Origin: Fasciolopsis buskii
Lineage: Eukaryota > Platyhelminthes > Trematoda > Plagiorchiida > Fasciolidae
DNA length: 64,000 nucleotides
Reading direction: 5' to 3'
Assembly (NCBI GenBank): GCA_008360955.1
Contig: LUCM01008322.1
Location: 314,213 to 378,212, forward strand
Shown: piece after piece, positions 48,746 through 60,795 of the stretch
How positions within the stretch are numbered: the first letter of the stretch is position 1
Layout of the letters: each line of letters begins with the position of its first letter
Notes under the pieces: model-generated
What the model was told of the DNA's origin: nothing
Databases searched by the model: none
Seen by the model: the letters and a program-made list of their open reading frames with translations, nothing else
Position numbers and translations under genes: made by a program

Positions 48746-50280
48746 ACAAATACATGGCGCATTGATTTTTCGGTGCACTCTTTACATCATTTGGTCCTTA
48801 AACTGAAAGACGTTGTGAGAAGGTTACGTAAAAGAACGCAGGCGTTTAAGTACAGCAAGCTCCGTCAGTTTAAGACCAGAAGATGTTAAAGTGATGCAGT
48901 GAAAGCATTTCCCTAAAGCAGTAGAACTGAAAGATTTTGGGATGGGAACAAAAGCGACTGGTCTCCAGCGGTCAGGGATGCAAGACGAGCTGAATTACGT
49001 GTTATTCAGAGAAGTGAATGCATCCGTCACGACGACAGCACCATGACTTAAAAGAGCTGAGGACAGACTGTCTGGACCAACTCCTGTGGTATTTTGGTGA
49101 TACAGAGAAGGTCGATACACGTCTTCTCTATGACACCTGTAACTGTTATATCATCATCCTGTCCAAATATGACTGGAGTATAGGTGGAAGGATGGATGAA
49201 CGCATGATTTGTGCTGCCGAGATCCGCAGAACATTTCACATATCTCATTTCCGTCCTACACAACAGTCGAATTGGTTGTTGTTACCAATCACAAGTTGAC
49301 TGGCGAATGTTGTGTCGATGCGTTTGGTTTCAACATTTATTGGGGTGCAAATATACCGCACACTTGCGTCATAACAAAATTCGTAGATGTGCTCCTTGGG
49401 TCACTTTTGAAACATCAGTATCTGGGATGACATACGGCCGTTTGAGACGAATAATGTTTCTAAGGGACAGTAGATATCACAGACTGCGGTGGCCGTCCCT
49501 GTGAACAGTCTGACATTGTCGCTGAACAGGAGTTCAAATGAGACACATGCAGGTGCGTGTGAAATAGATTTTTGAAGAGACAAATTTGGATTTGATTTGT
49601 TTGCTTGAAGGAATGGAAGGTTGACCGTGAGTATGTAGTGGGCCTTAACAGAAGCAGACAATGATTACTACTTGACCATGGGAGTGGGAAGTTTAAGGGC
49701 AAACAAATCAGAGTGGTTGGTACTAAGTCTGTGTAAAATGGAGTTGCCACTGGTGGGAGAAATGCAGAGGTCAGTCAAATCAAACACCGTCAGTGGTGGG
49801 GTTGATGCGTGATAGGAATCACCTACAATAGTATGTAGACTACCTTCTAGAGAACGAACAATAAATACTAGGGAAAAGAATCGGAAATAGATGTGATATT
49901 GTGTATGAGCTGAAATGTGCAATGTAAAAATTGATTGTGATTGCACTGGCATAGCGAGAAAACTCAGGATGATATTGCGTTACGAGATAATCAATTCCGT
50001 TTAGCGAGTACATATAAATAACTTCGAACTTACCAGACCAGAATGAGTTTTGCATGTTGCCATACCGCTTCCAGTCTTCTTCTGATCCGAAACTCTGTCC
50101 TGCGGATGGAATCCGAAGCTATCTATTGACAAGAGTGAATCAACAATATCCGGATTCAGTCACTTCTGTCGTACGCAGATGACACAAGTGTGAACATGGA
50201 TCGGTGACTGGGGTACGAGGGACAGATCCGACATTTTTGTAAACAGGGAGCAGATGTTGGTACTCAACAATGCCGGAGTG

Positions 50281-51985
50281 GACATACTGGCCGAAATGGA
50301 GCATTTGAGAGCGGCTTACCAGCCAGCATGCGTGTTTCTTCTGATGGATTAGAAGATCTCTGAGGTACAACGGTGCGTGATCCGAGTTCAGGGTGAGAAT
50401 TGGTAAGGTTTTTAAACGGCCCCAATTCTGACCGATTATAGCCGCAAACGAAGACTATACTGGAATTAAAATTCCTTTAAGAAAGTAATGGGGCAAAGGC
50501 ACCCAGAATGTTAGCGCAGCCAGTCATAGGACGCTTGCCGATAGTAGTAGATTGACCGATGACAGAAGTTTTCGAAAACTAGTATTTTGCAATTTGCTGC
50601 GGTAACTCTACGATCTTTGTACCTTTCAATCGTCCCAGTATTTCCCAAGGTTTTTCAAATCACAATACTAACTGATCGCTAACCTTCATGGGGAAGTCGT
50701 GAAGCGGTCAATCAAATGACATGAAATATTCACGGTGAGGAATACATCGCGTATACTTAACGTCAAATGGTTACTTATGTCAAATAATTGGAATGTCGAG
50801 AACTCATCAACCTGGAATTATTCCACAACTGGTATGACGCAGATTTTCGCAAGATGCCGTTGGGATTTGAGTATGTTCGTACCTTTTCAAGTTTGATGAG
50901 TTTTACGCCTAAGTTGGTGCAACAACAATAGTTGTGTCATAACCTTAGCCTTCATTGTCACCGAAGATGGAGATATAAGATTATATTGTAAAAAATGAAA
51001 CCAACACTGGGCAGGATCGATCGATGACAGAAGAATTAGAACAAGTGTGGGGAGAGTAGACATGTCGGCGGGGCACCAGCGTTACGCGGAACTCCTCGTC
51101 CAAATTCTCATCACATTTTCCATGGCTTCAGAGCAAAATGTCCCCTGCGATAAAATCGGAATGACGGTTGTTCTACATTTCTAAGACAAACGGTCTTGAC
51201 TTGTTTCCTTCAAGGAACGGAACGCTTAATTTGGGAAAAGTGAAATTCAACCAGGAAGAGGTATATCGTGCACTGAGCAACAATCCTTAAACTGAAAAGT
51301 CTCAGCTGCCTAAGTTTGCTGGACAGTAGAGTTGATTTTGTGAAAGCTCTATCAAGAAAAAATTCAGAGGATGACAGACTAAAAGAACCAAAAAACGAAA
51401 TGATAACCCGTAGCCAGGTTGCAAAATATTCAGATGGATCTTCTCCGATTCTGTTATTCTGGAAGTCTTTGACAGCTTCCTACCCGGAGATTGTTTTTTC
51501 CACATCGTCTTCCGCGTTTCTTTTCGGATTAATATCGAAATAATTTAGATTTGTGTCAAAGGTAATCGGGGTTGGTTACGATTGGTCCCCCTTTTTACAA
51601 GAGTTTTCAAGCGCTCATCTGCTCACAGATTGTAGACCCGTGCATAGATAACCAGTGTGCGTTAAGGTAGGCCGGGACAGATGTACCCATTTAAGATGCA
51701 AACGAGACCGCAGTAAGTCAGGTGAGCGACATTTCCGAATGGTTTTGACACAGTTCCGAAATAATCTGAGAAGTAGTATCGTGCATCAACAAAAAGGGAG
51801 TAAACGGTATCAGTGACTGTGGATACGATACATTTGATTTTATAACCATTTTCGTTTTTAGCTAATGTCTCTCATTATTCCTTCGTTGTTCGAGTTTAGA
51901 ATTATAAATATTTTTTTTGAAAACATCAAACTTGGATTATCAACCTGTAACCCAATAGTAACAGGCACTTAACAAGTGGTCGGCA
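50281..51985. other. Gene-poor stretch
   Basis: The LINE 5' end or ORF1 could extend a little into this region but no motif is seen. A 75-codon frame at 51316-51543 (+) is unassigned. Confidence 0.4.
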
Positions 51986-52145
51986 TTATGGAATATCAAC
52001 TTGAAGGTTACGGGGTTCAAATCTTCTCGTGGCCGGTCAGCAACCCCCCTTTCCATTTGGCAGCCCTCAGTTCGTCGTGACTCATTTCCCGAAAATGACA
52101 TCCAACGTCTTTTTTTCTCCTTATTGAGAAAGCGGAAAAGCTAAA
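51986..52145 (+). mobile_element. SINE family 1, old diverged copy C
   Basis: B-box GGGGTTCAAATC, the body motif as CATTTGGCAGCCC, and a decayed 3' end CTTATTGAGAAAG follow in the family order and spacing. It is clearly more diverged than the other four copies. Confidence 0.65.
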
Positions 52146-55100
52146 ACTTGGAAGACCTTAAAGAGAGAGGGACGAAAACACTAAACCTTCGTTTCATATT
52201 AGGCTACCGAAATAGGCGAACTTTGTAAGGATTGGAAAATTTTCACTACTTCCTACTGAAAAGTCGGTACGCCACGGAGGCGTCCATCACTTGGACAATA
52301 ATAGACTGTGACCGTGTAAAAGCGTGTTAGCGACAGAACGGTTAAATTCTTTCTTAATGATATCAAAACATTGCCAAATGCTATCTAGAATATCTTAAAC
52401 GTCTGATGATCGACTCACAATTGGCCATCTCAGGTTCGGATGCTAGTCAAGGTGAGGAATGAGTATGGACACTACCGATGACAAATCGAAAACTCGTTGA
52501 AATAGCTGTATGGTATTTCAGAGGCTCATTGATGCTGATTTGGGAGTTACCGGTACGTGATAAGTCACTTGAAAATCATACCCATTCTCTTTCTACCCAG
52601 TTAGAACAAATGATCAAATTTTTCTCCCAGTAAGTCTATAGCGGCACTGAGAGAGCGAGCAAAATTAAAAGGTTCCTATACAGATAAGTGATCGATCTAT
52701 TTTCTTAGGCACTGCGCGAAAACTGACATTCTTGAGTGAGTGAACGACAGTTTCCGTCATTCCCGTGCGTATCCCGATATCAGTGAGTCCTGTACATGAA
52801 CAGCCGACCTCGCTGCTTTCGTATTAGGGTTAATACCATGTAAATGGGATCAGTAACGGGGCAATGAGTTGATTTATTCCATCGATGACAAGCTCAGTTC
52901 ATATGTGTGTTTGAGTGCTTAGTAGGGGCAGTATAACTGGTCAGTTGACGACCAACTACGAAACAGAAAACCGATTCACATCGATCGTCTGTGATACGAT
53001 TAGCGTGATGAGGGTGTAATATAAAACAAGCCACTGAGAAAACATTGTTTCTTGTCTCTCTGTTCGAAAGCTTCTGTAATTGCTAAATCTAAAAACCAGT
53101 AGGATTTGACAAGCTGGATAGTTCAGATAGCACCACAATTAGCTGGGAAAACAGGTAATCGTTTCGAGTGCAACTCACTGCGGACTATGTCAAACAGGTC
53201 GGCTAGCCTTATGGTCTCATCAGGGAGCCAGAGTCATTTTCATTTCGCGTCAGACCATTTGTTAGTCAACATCTTCGTTTATGTCCAAAACGAGCTAAAC
53301 CCGTAGTAACGATTCGTTGTGAAATCAAATTTTACGACTGCCCATGTCTATTTTACAACTTCTCATCTCAGTGTTGTAAGCGTTTTTCTAAACTCAGACT
53401 AGAGATGATACCTTTACAGCTGCTTCAAATCATGGTGATTTCTGTACATAAAACAACTGCCTATATTATACTTTACGCACTGTTATTCACGTCCCATTTC
53501 GGACGTGAGCGATTGCTAAGCGATCCGTCCAGTCAGTCGGTTGAACTAAATGCAGTCGTCTAGGAAGCGAACGCGTCATTCATACATTCGCACAATCTGT
53601 TTCTTCAAGTCAATTGCATTTTGTATCGATTGTTACCAGTTGCATTCCTTGATTTTTCTTTTTAATCTCACCTAGAGGTTCGTGGTTATTGTTTTAGCCA
53701 ATGATAATACCTTCATTGAAGAAAATATATCAAAAGAACTTCCCTAACATACACTAGTTGAGAAACGAGGACATTGGTGAGCATTTCTTTGAGATTTCCG
53801 AACCAGCAACGAGCCCCGAACTTCAGATCGTCACCACATACCATACGAAGATATTTGTATGCTTCTCAGTCACAACCAAGTCTGCAATTAGAATAGAAAC
53901 GTTATTGCACTTGGTGATAATCAGTTTACATTGGCCAAAGTTAGCCAACATGGGACAGCCCATTTTGTGCCTAGTAAATAAACACTGCGAAATAAAAAGA
54001 AAAAAAAAATTGCCAACAACGGCGCGGACAAAGCATCAAATCCAACCGTGTGACGAATAAGGAAAACATCTATGCAGAGAGGTTGACGTTATTCGAACTA
54101 CCCATTAGAAAATGCAAATTGTCAACAGACGGGTGAATTCGATTGGTACATTTACGTTTCCGGATTCCGTGGATGGTCCAAATGGAACACAACAATTGTG
54201 TGACAAAGTCTGGAAAAAAACTGTGAATTGTGAATTGATACACATGAAAATCTATCCTGGTGTCCTATGAACAGAGGTGATCTCCAAAAAAACACTTCTT
54301 ATCACTCGTTCGTGATTCATTCCACGAAGAAAGAAAGATATAGAATAACTCTGTCCCTGTGCACTGTGCTATGGGATTGCAAGTTCCACTTGTAAAAAGA
54401 ATTCAAAAAAATAAGCGAAAGCCTTGAAAATTACGGGCTGAAGACATTTATAAGGGTACCATCGTGACAGCCAAAAGAGGAGTACGAATCCTGTGCCAAA
54501 GAACACGAATGTCCTTTCACATGTGTGCATTCAGGTAGCGATCAGTGCAGACGTGGAAAAATTCCGCAGTAGGCCTTTTACAATGACGTCTGTAATGAGA
54601 CATCAAATGGTTCGGTCGTGCGAATAGGTTGTTAGATCAAACAGCAAGACTTAAGATCAACCTCAGGAACAAGAGTAACAGTGGCGTGGAAAGAAACAAG
54701 AAATCAGAGACTGGAATATGAATGCAAAGAAAACGAGACATCCAAAGAAATCCAGAAACTAATAACGAGAACAGTTTCTGAGAATGATGCTACTTACACT
54801 CGCAGAGACGACGTGATCATGGTTAAACTCGCGACAAGCGCCTGGTGTAAAGGCAAAAAACCGCCGCATACGCGTGACCATCCGAACCGTGGATTAAAAC
54901 AAGAACATTGTGACACAAAAGCAGACCACAATAAATGGATTCGGTCACTTGGGAAATCTCAGCACTTTGCAGGTTTGTGGAAACCAATCAATTTGAGATA
55001 TGTGGTCCACAGTAACAGTACACAGGCCGTCTGATTGTATGCAAAAATTCCTGGGTGATATCAAACTTTGGATACAACGGAGAATCACATGAGCAGTACA

Positions 55101-55299
55101 GTTATTACTAATGATTGGGAGAAATTGTATAACTGTGGGTAAGGAGACAAGGGTTTTGTGTTAGAATTTCGGTTACTGTGAGTGATGGGAAGTCTGCTAG
55201 CCTATTTCATTCCCAAAAGTCTACTTCGCGAGTCCCAACAATACAAGGATATCAGTGTTGTGTCTTTGTGCGAATCAGAAGATACTGTACAGAACTGAT
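52146..55299. other. Gene-poor stretch
   Basis: Open frames at 53758-54060 and 54681-55034 (+) are lysine- and threonine-rich and carry no motif. No repeat copy recognised. Confidence 0.4.
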
Positions 55300-55405
55300 T
55301 TACTGTAGCCTGCGTACACAGCCAACCAATTAGAACTATGGCCACAGCGATCGTAAAGTTCAAACATGTCTCAAATACCATATGCCCAAATGTGTTCCAC
55401 CAATC
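55300..55405 (-). other. Duplicated exon-like segment, copy 1
   Basis: Matches 63545-63665 at about two bases in three. On the minus strand it encodes WNTFGHMVFETCLNF followed by a hydrophobic run and WLCTQAT, a membrane-helix-like peptide; the other copy gives WNTFG.MVFE......TIA.A.VLI.WLCTQAT. Eleven of the 32 compared codons differ at the third base, against six at the first and five at the second, as expected of a coding origin. The plus strand is also open with the same wobble position, so the coding strand is not settled. Family unknown. Confidence 0.4.
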
Positions 55406-55431
55406 AGGATCCCTACTATTTCGTAAATAAA

Positions 55432-55612
55432 TTACTTTTATCTTTTACTTCCTTTATTAATGAGACAATAATGTCCATCAATTTGCAGGTGGGGGGGGCG
55501 TGGCCAACAGGGGGCTGCCAAGTGGAGAAGTTGACCGGCAGTGGGAGGACTCGAACCCGCGACCTTGACGTTCAAAGGCCGAGACCTTATCCGTTTGGCC
55601 ACCGTCGGCCAT
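55432..55612 (-). mobile_element. SINE family 1, copy D
   Basis: Well kept: A box GTGGCCAAACGG, B box GGGTTCGAGTCC, body CCACTTGGCAGCC and the ATTAATAAAGGAAGTAAAAG end. A run of eight or more G bases (plus strand) lies in the body. Confidence 0.9.
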
Positions 55613-56224
55613 CGGGGGTCGTCCGAGAATAACCTCACTGGCAAAAACTTTGCACCCGAACGATCCCGATTAGAGATCGTCACAGGCTTCAACCCGCCAA
55701 TGTGCAAGGGCAAGCCTCCGCCTGGGGCGGCAGTCAATTCAATGAGTACTGGTAGTCCGTATACGTGCCTTGTAGTGAGTGGAGAAATTCCGCATTACGA
55801 TTTCAAATACTAATACCACAGTCATTTATTCTATATAAAATGCAGCTACTGGTTTAACACCTAGAAAACGGACTGAAATTTACACGTTTAAAGGTAACAT
55901 TGATGTATGCTTTTCAATAAATAGAAATTTCGAATGAATTATAAGGACCAACCAGACTGGAAATGACTCAGTCAGCCATATGAACTAGTCACGACCTCCA
56001 AATAGCACGTACCATCTTCGCACACCTCGCACACATTGACCACAGCTCACGCAGCCATCAGTCAGCTAAGGTCACACAAAATAGATGTTCACTTTATACG
56101 ATACGTGTTTCACAGGTCATATCCGCAGAAACGTGTATATTGATTGTACCCAGATATTAAATGGCAACGAGTTATTCATTCTGCCACACTTACTGTTCTG
56201 AACGCAACATGCCGGCTTGCACTT

Positions 56225-56225
<1 letters not shown>

Positions 56226-56257
<32 letters not shown>

Positions 56258-56258
56258 A
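56226..56258. repeat. (CA)n microsatellite
   Basis: About 15 CA units. Confidence 0.95.
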
Positions 56259-56345
56259 GAGACCTGGTTTGTAACCCGTCTACATATCCCTATAATTTTA
56301 AGTCCTATAAATACGATGCGTACCAAATCTATAAGAACATTCAAT

Positions 56346-56455
56346 TGTTTCTTTGATGTGAATGATATAATGGTAATAACAGCGTTGTTGGCAGATGTAC
56401 TTCGTTAGTGTTTCGACTATCGTGACTAGTCTCAAGGCAGGTTTTACAATCTAAC
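56346..56455 (-). repeat. Hammerhead-like repeat, copy 2
   Basis: On the minus strand it repeats the unit of 48640-48745: CCTTGAGA, a shorter stem GACTA/TAGTC, GAAAC, then TACATCTGCCAACAACGCTG and ATATCATTCACA. The GTTAGATT edge next to TGCCTTGAG is also shared with copy 1. Confidence 0.6.
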
Positions 56456-56490
56456 TGAGGGAACTTTCACATGCCTATGGATGTTAAGTT

Positions 56491-56523
56491 GTCTGTGTGT
56501 GTATGTGTGTGTACGTGTGTATC
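56491..56523. repeat. (TG)n microsatellite
   Basis: TG repeat with TA and CG interruptions. Confidence 0.9.
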
Positions 56524-56604
56524 TGTGCTTGAGTGTACTTTCAACTGTGTTACAGGTGAGTGGTTAGTTGTCCCTCCGGTCGTGCGCCGTCGGTAGCCTG
56601 TATA

Positions 56605-56810
56605 CATTGTGCCACGGCTAGGAGGCGAACCAGAGAAGAACAATTGTCAATAAAGCACCCAAGCCATTGCGCTACCGAGGCAGGTTCTCAACAGTTTGTT
56701 GGACTTCACAATATGATATAGCAGCTTCTCGTTACTCATCCGAACAGTTACGGTCCTTGATGCCCACCAGTCGATTCCCACCGCTACATGACTTCTCTAC
56801 TAGGTTCTGA
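56605..56810 (-). mobile_element. tRNA-Leu-like repeat, copy 2
   Basis: Minus strand: A box TAGCGCAATGG, B box GGTTCGCCTCC about 50 bases on, and the 120-base flank shared with 36170-36290 (for example TTTGTT..ACTTCAC...ATGAT). The anticodon arm has decayed further than in copy 1. Same orientation and same order of parts as copy 1. Confidence 0.65.
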
Positions 56811-57031
56811 AAGCGATCTAAAAAACTTGGCTATTTGATTTTTGCTAACGACAAATCATATGGTTTGGGCGTAATGGATAATCAGTGTTGATTATTGTAA
56901 CAACTGGTATGGAAAGAAAGCTCCTATTGTGCCCTACTTCTGAGTGTCCAGACCGCACTATTAATAATTTCGGAATACGAATATGGCCTAATCTTTTTCG
57001 GTTCTGAATCAGGTTGACCTTTTATTTGCTG

Positions 57032-57198
57032 TCTTTTACTTCCTTTATTAATGAAACAAAGATGTACATCAATTTGCAGGAAGGGGGGCGCGGCCAGCAG
57101 AGAGATGCCAAGTGGGGAATTTGACCAGCAGTGGGAGGACTCGAACCCGCGAACTTCACGCCCAAACGCCACGACTTTATGCGTTTAGCCACCTCCGT
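57032..57198 (-). mobile_element. SINE family 1, copy E
   Basis: B box GGGTTCGAGTCC, body CCACTTGGCATCT and the ATTAATAAAGGAAGTAAAAG end are all present in family order. Confidence 0.88.
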
Positions 57199-57736
57199 AA
57201 ACTGCCTAGTTACTGAACCGGCAGATGTACTCCATTGATTTAGCATTAGGACCGCAAACCGATCGTACAAGAAACGCATGTTTCTCCGAAACGTTTCCAT
57301 CCCTCGATGAAAGAGGTATTCTGATCATGCAGGGAGGATGGTAGTCCAGTCATTTATTTTTTTCGAATTCGTGTCAACATAAAAAGATGTCCGATTGGAT
57401 GAGAAACTGGATTTTGTAGACCACCCGGAACCGTCAGTCGACTCGGAACAACTAAGTAAAAGTTCAAGACTATTCCACCGTTGTCGATGCACTACCGCAG
57501 TAATGAAACATCTCCTTGGTTGGACGCTTCTTGTCAGTAAATGCTACTACTTCTCACCAACGGGGCCATAACTCGTGATTTCCAAAAAACTGTAACTATA
57601 CGGCACATCCGCCACTACGGGAATGGTGGATTTGAGCGAGCTATCTGCCACAAAGTTTTCTTGAAATTATCAATTCAAATGCGATTTAACCCCTTTGGAA
57701 AACGAACTTCTCGAGGATGGATCTAGGAGCCATCGC

Positions 57737-57802
57737 GTTAGCTAACCAGTGGAAGAAGGTGTCTGGTGCGTGAAAATCCTCGGTTCGATTCCACTCTGCA
57801 TC
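57737..57802 (+). repeat. tRNA-like element
   Basis: TAGCTAACCAG and GGTTCGATTCC stand at A-box to B-box distance. The B box is perfect. The T stem and acceptor do not pair well, so it is read as a tRNA-derived relic, with no second copy seen. Confidence 0.35.
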
Positions 57803-60199
57803 TTCCGCCTGTGAATATGCAACTCATTGCAGAATTCACCGTCCCAGGCTATTCTTTTATCGGATGACGATAGCGCATTTCGTCAGTTCGATTTCGTGTT
57901 CCAAGCATTCAGAATCCCATCTTCTCTACAAGGATTGCTAATATTGTTGACAGTGATGGCCCATCATTTGTTACAGCCCCATGAGCATGGCCGCAGAGCA
58001 TGCAAAAATATTGGTTTTCCGTCACAAAATGGTAAAAATGCGTTGTTGCTTCATGCGTACACGTTGACGTGGCAGTCAATACGGCGGCTATTGTTGTTTC
58101 TGTAGCTGTTATCACCGTCTTCGTCTTTAAGACAAACGGGATAACGATTCGTGAGATGGGAATGAACATGGACAGAGGACGAGGAGCATTCCTGTCTCTA
58201 TGGATAAGGTAAAGCCAAGTCGGTAATCCTATTCTGGGCAATTTTAGTTTATCGCCCATCATAACTAAAGCCCCGGTGTTTCCAAGCCAGCTTGTGTTGT
58301 TCGTGTTGCATATTGTACAGACACTGGTTGTTCTAATAACCGGGAACAACAGATGTAGCTTTGGTCAGAATTAAAGTTAATAACTGGCAGAATTGTGCCA
58401 GAACGACAGGCAAAATTTGACTAAAATTAGCGTTCGATCGGCTGACCGGTGAACACCGTCAAACCCCCCAAGTGATCGGATTAACTGCCGTAAGGGATAA
58501 AAAATATATCTCGAGCTCGACAGGGCTAACTGATAAATTTGGAACAATGAATGCTTACTGTTGATCAACGCGTCATGTAAATGATTTTTTTCATACCACC
58601 AAGGTGAGATTGCATGTATTCCGAGGATTGGTTGCTTTGAAGCCACAGGGACCAGTTGTGAAAGTAAATAATCACAGACGAGTCATTCGGCGGGTTTATT
58701 TCTCGATCGAGAATGGTGCAATCTGTATTCGATTTGTTTTTATACGGTAACACCCTCAAACGCATTGCGTTTTGCAAGCAAACAGAGAATGACTCAAGGC
58801 ATTTTAGGGAACCCGGAAACCAATTCAGACCGACAAATTGTTGTTCTAACGTTTCGGTGGCTCTTTTTCTGGTGTCCGGAAAGCTTGTGTACAGCAACCT
58901 AAAACCCAAAACCGGTGATAATTGTAGGAAACCCGCCAGTTTTTTGTTCCTCTTTGAGTTCATAACACGTGCCACCGATGTGCCATGGAGACTGGTCAGA
59001 TTCTTAAGTCAAGGAGAACAATGAGATGTTGATGTATGGCGATAATATCAATTGGTTTTTTAAGACGCTGCTATTTTCGAGGTCAGCTGTTTCGGATTGG
59101 AAACTTTTCCGAACTGTCAGGCAGTCAAAATTCGCCTGAGAAATAAGCCACTAGCAAGGTTCCAGCGTCATTCGCTCAACTCGGGGCAATTATTTTACTG
59201 ACATCGAGCAATAACAAACCCATACGCTCAACACAGCAACGAAGTCACGGCGCATATTCCCTTACGCTAGTTGTCCCAATCCCACTGAAATTTCCCATTC
59301 GCCAACAACTGATAACATGTTTCTTGCTTTACCACAATCCTGTCATCCAGTCAGCCATGAACCAACTGTTATGCACTTCAGCCAATCACATTCACCCATT
59401 GTGCAGAGCGATCAGTAACGGCGGGATGTGCTCATCCGTTTTCTTCCATTACTGTATAATACGCGGATTCCTGATTAACTTTGGACACCTTTTATGTGTT
59501 CGTTCGTGGTTGTTTCTCACGGGACGCCATCAGCCGAGGAGCCACTGATCGGCATAACCCAAAGAATTGCGCACTGACAACGAATTCGCCGGTACCCAAC
59601 TACTTTCCATAAATTGTTTGTTTCAGCAGAGTCCAAGTAAACTGCTTCTGAGTTTTCGTGACAGAAAAGCAGTTTCAAAAACTCTAAATTGTAGCCGGTT
59701 CACTATGAGCGTTCGGTGTTGAGTTGAAAACACCTATTCCACTGCCTGCCGGCTCGTGCGTTCAGCTCCACTTCGCCCGGTCAGACAGTGATTCATATAG
59801 TGTCTAGCTTAAATTAATGGCGTAATCCAAAAGAATTCCAGTTCGTCGAAGTTACAAACATTTACAGACCTTGATTGAATTGGGTTGTCCAAAACGCTTG
59901 AAGACAGCGTCTCCCTATGGTTATTGCAATTCTTCTATTGAAAACAAACCATATCATTTCCACACAGGGTGTGTATTCTCTAGTGAAATCAGGTTAAACG
60001 GGGAACCTATGCAACCAATGGCTTAGGCCTAGGAACATCAATCGAGTCACGTGGTTCCATCGCCTGGCTGTCCGGAGTGACCTTCGATTAAAAATTCAAA
60101 TAACCAGGCTGAACGTGAGATTGGACGCGTAAATTGCAATGCGCGCCGTACCGTCTCCTGCACCGTTCTATTCGCCTTGGATTCACACGCTATCCTAAG
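57803..60199. other. Gene-poor stretch
   Basis: Open frames on both strands at 57827-58349 and 58565-59024 overlap and show no family motif. Confidence 0.4.
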
Positions 60200-60482
60200 G
60201 CATAGACACGTCACTGTTCACCATGTCACTGACACTAGCCATCACCAGAACAACAACAGCAAATCTTCCCGTGTACGTACAGCTCACCAACTGGTACCAC
60301 CATTCATCGATCTATCCCGAGGTCTAAATCACGCACAAACAATTCGTGTAATCACATCAGTCACCGAGCCAAAAGAACTATTGACGTATTCTTGTGGGTT
60401 GACAGATGGATTTCAGAGTGTTGAACAGTCGGCTAATTACGATGTGACTCTAAATGCATCAGCGATCGAGACAAGATTTTAA
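60200..60482 (+). CDS. Possible terminal exon, unidentified
   Basis: After a pyrimidine-rich tract (CGTTCTATTCGCC...) and an acceptor at 60199, one frame is open for 94 codons to TAA at 60480-60482. The peptide has a His/Asn/Ser patch (HHQNNNSKSS) and then a mixed, globular-looking part (PPFIDLSRGLNHAQTIRV). No poly(A) signal of canonical form follows. It would converge on the minus-strand exon at 60640-60795. Not recognised. Confidence 0.3.
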
Positions 60483-60639
60483 AAGAACAATATGTTCTAG
60501 TAGGTTGGTGATATACGGCAACCGAACGCAAAATTAACCCGAAAGAAACATCCCAAGGTCAAATTTGCGGGACGAATGAATAGACGGACGGGGGTGTTGA
60601 GGTGAGTGATCACAGTATGGGACGGAAATCACGGGATGG

Positions 60640-60795
60640 CTACTGATACTCTTCTGCGTCCATATTTTCATCGTAGAACACTTTACGATCGATAGCCAGT
60701 CGATAAAGTAGCTCGTCGTGACTGGCACGCATTCCCAACTGACGACGAAGGTCAATCCAGACAACTTGCTCGGATGTGTCGTCTTCCAGAAATAC
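60640..60795 (-). CDS. Probable terminal exon, unidentified protein
   Basis: On the minus strand a pyrimidine-rich tract ending CCCAATCAG (acceptor at 60796) is followed by exactly 52 codons closed by TAG at 60640-60642. The peptide begins VFLEDDTSEQVVWIDLRR and ends ENMDAEEYQ. It is rich in charged residues and helix-like, with no low complexity, and its codons mix third bases freely. It would be the C-terminus of a protein encoded upstream at higher coordinates. The splice frame and composition make it the most convincing isolated exon here, but I cannot name the family and saw no canonical poly(A) signal just downstream. Confidence 0.5.
   Translation of the reverse strand, partial: VFLEDDTSEQVVWIDLRRQLGMRASHDELLYRLAIDRKVFYDENMDAEEYQ

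Larger units (their letters stand above)
47526..50280 (-). mobile_element. CR1-type LINE, ORF2 remnant
   Basis: Read on the minus strand, all parts of a non-LTR ORF2 appear in order. The endonuclease starts near 50265 (NICSLFTKMSDLSL), continues with LNPDIVDSLLSIDSFGF (about 50140), IVGDSYHAS (about 49830) and PTSGNSILHRLSTNHSDL (about 49740). The reverse transcriptase follows: IPDRWRPVAFVPIPK (about 48980), TYKSNRSTLDTV (48640), SGVLQGALVSAHLF (48390) and YAHD (48289-48300) where YADD is expected. A tail ends in VPCLARILANRHRVSSDFL before TGA at 47526-47528. Frameshifts and stops break it, a GA repeat (48137-48158) has grown in it, and a 100-base repeat sits at 48640-48745. It is dead but nearly full-length for ORF2. 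The clade call rests on motif style. Confidence 0.85.

Noticed and set aside
48686..48960. Plus-strand frame with a basic LRKR-type stretch resembling a LINE linker
   Set aside because: The minus strand over the same bases gives a clear RT motif (IPDRWRPVAFVPIPK), which explains the pattern.
57909..58349. 146-codon minus-strand frame and an overlapping plus-strand frame with a hydrophobic run
   Set aside because: The frames conflict, and the plus-strand hydrophobic frame is preceded by a stop with no acceptor between.
58565..59024. Overlapping open frames on both strands (103 and 136 codons)
   Set aside because: Only one strand could be coding, and neither peptide shows recognisable family features.
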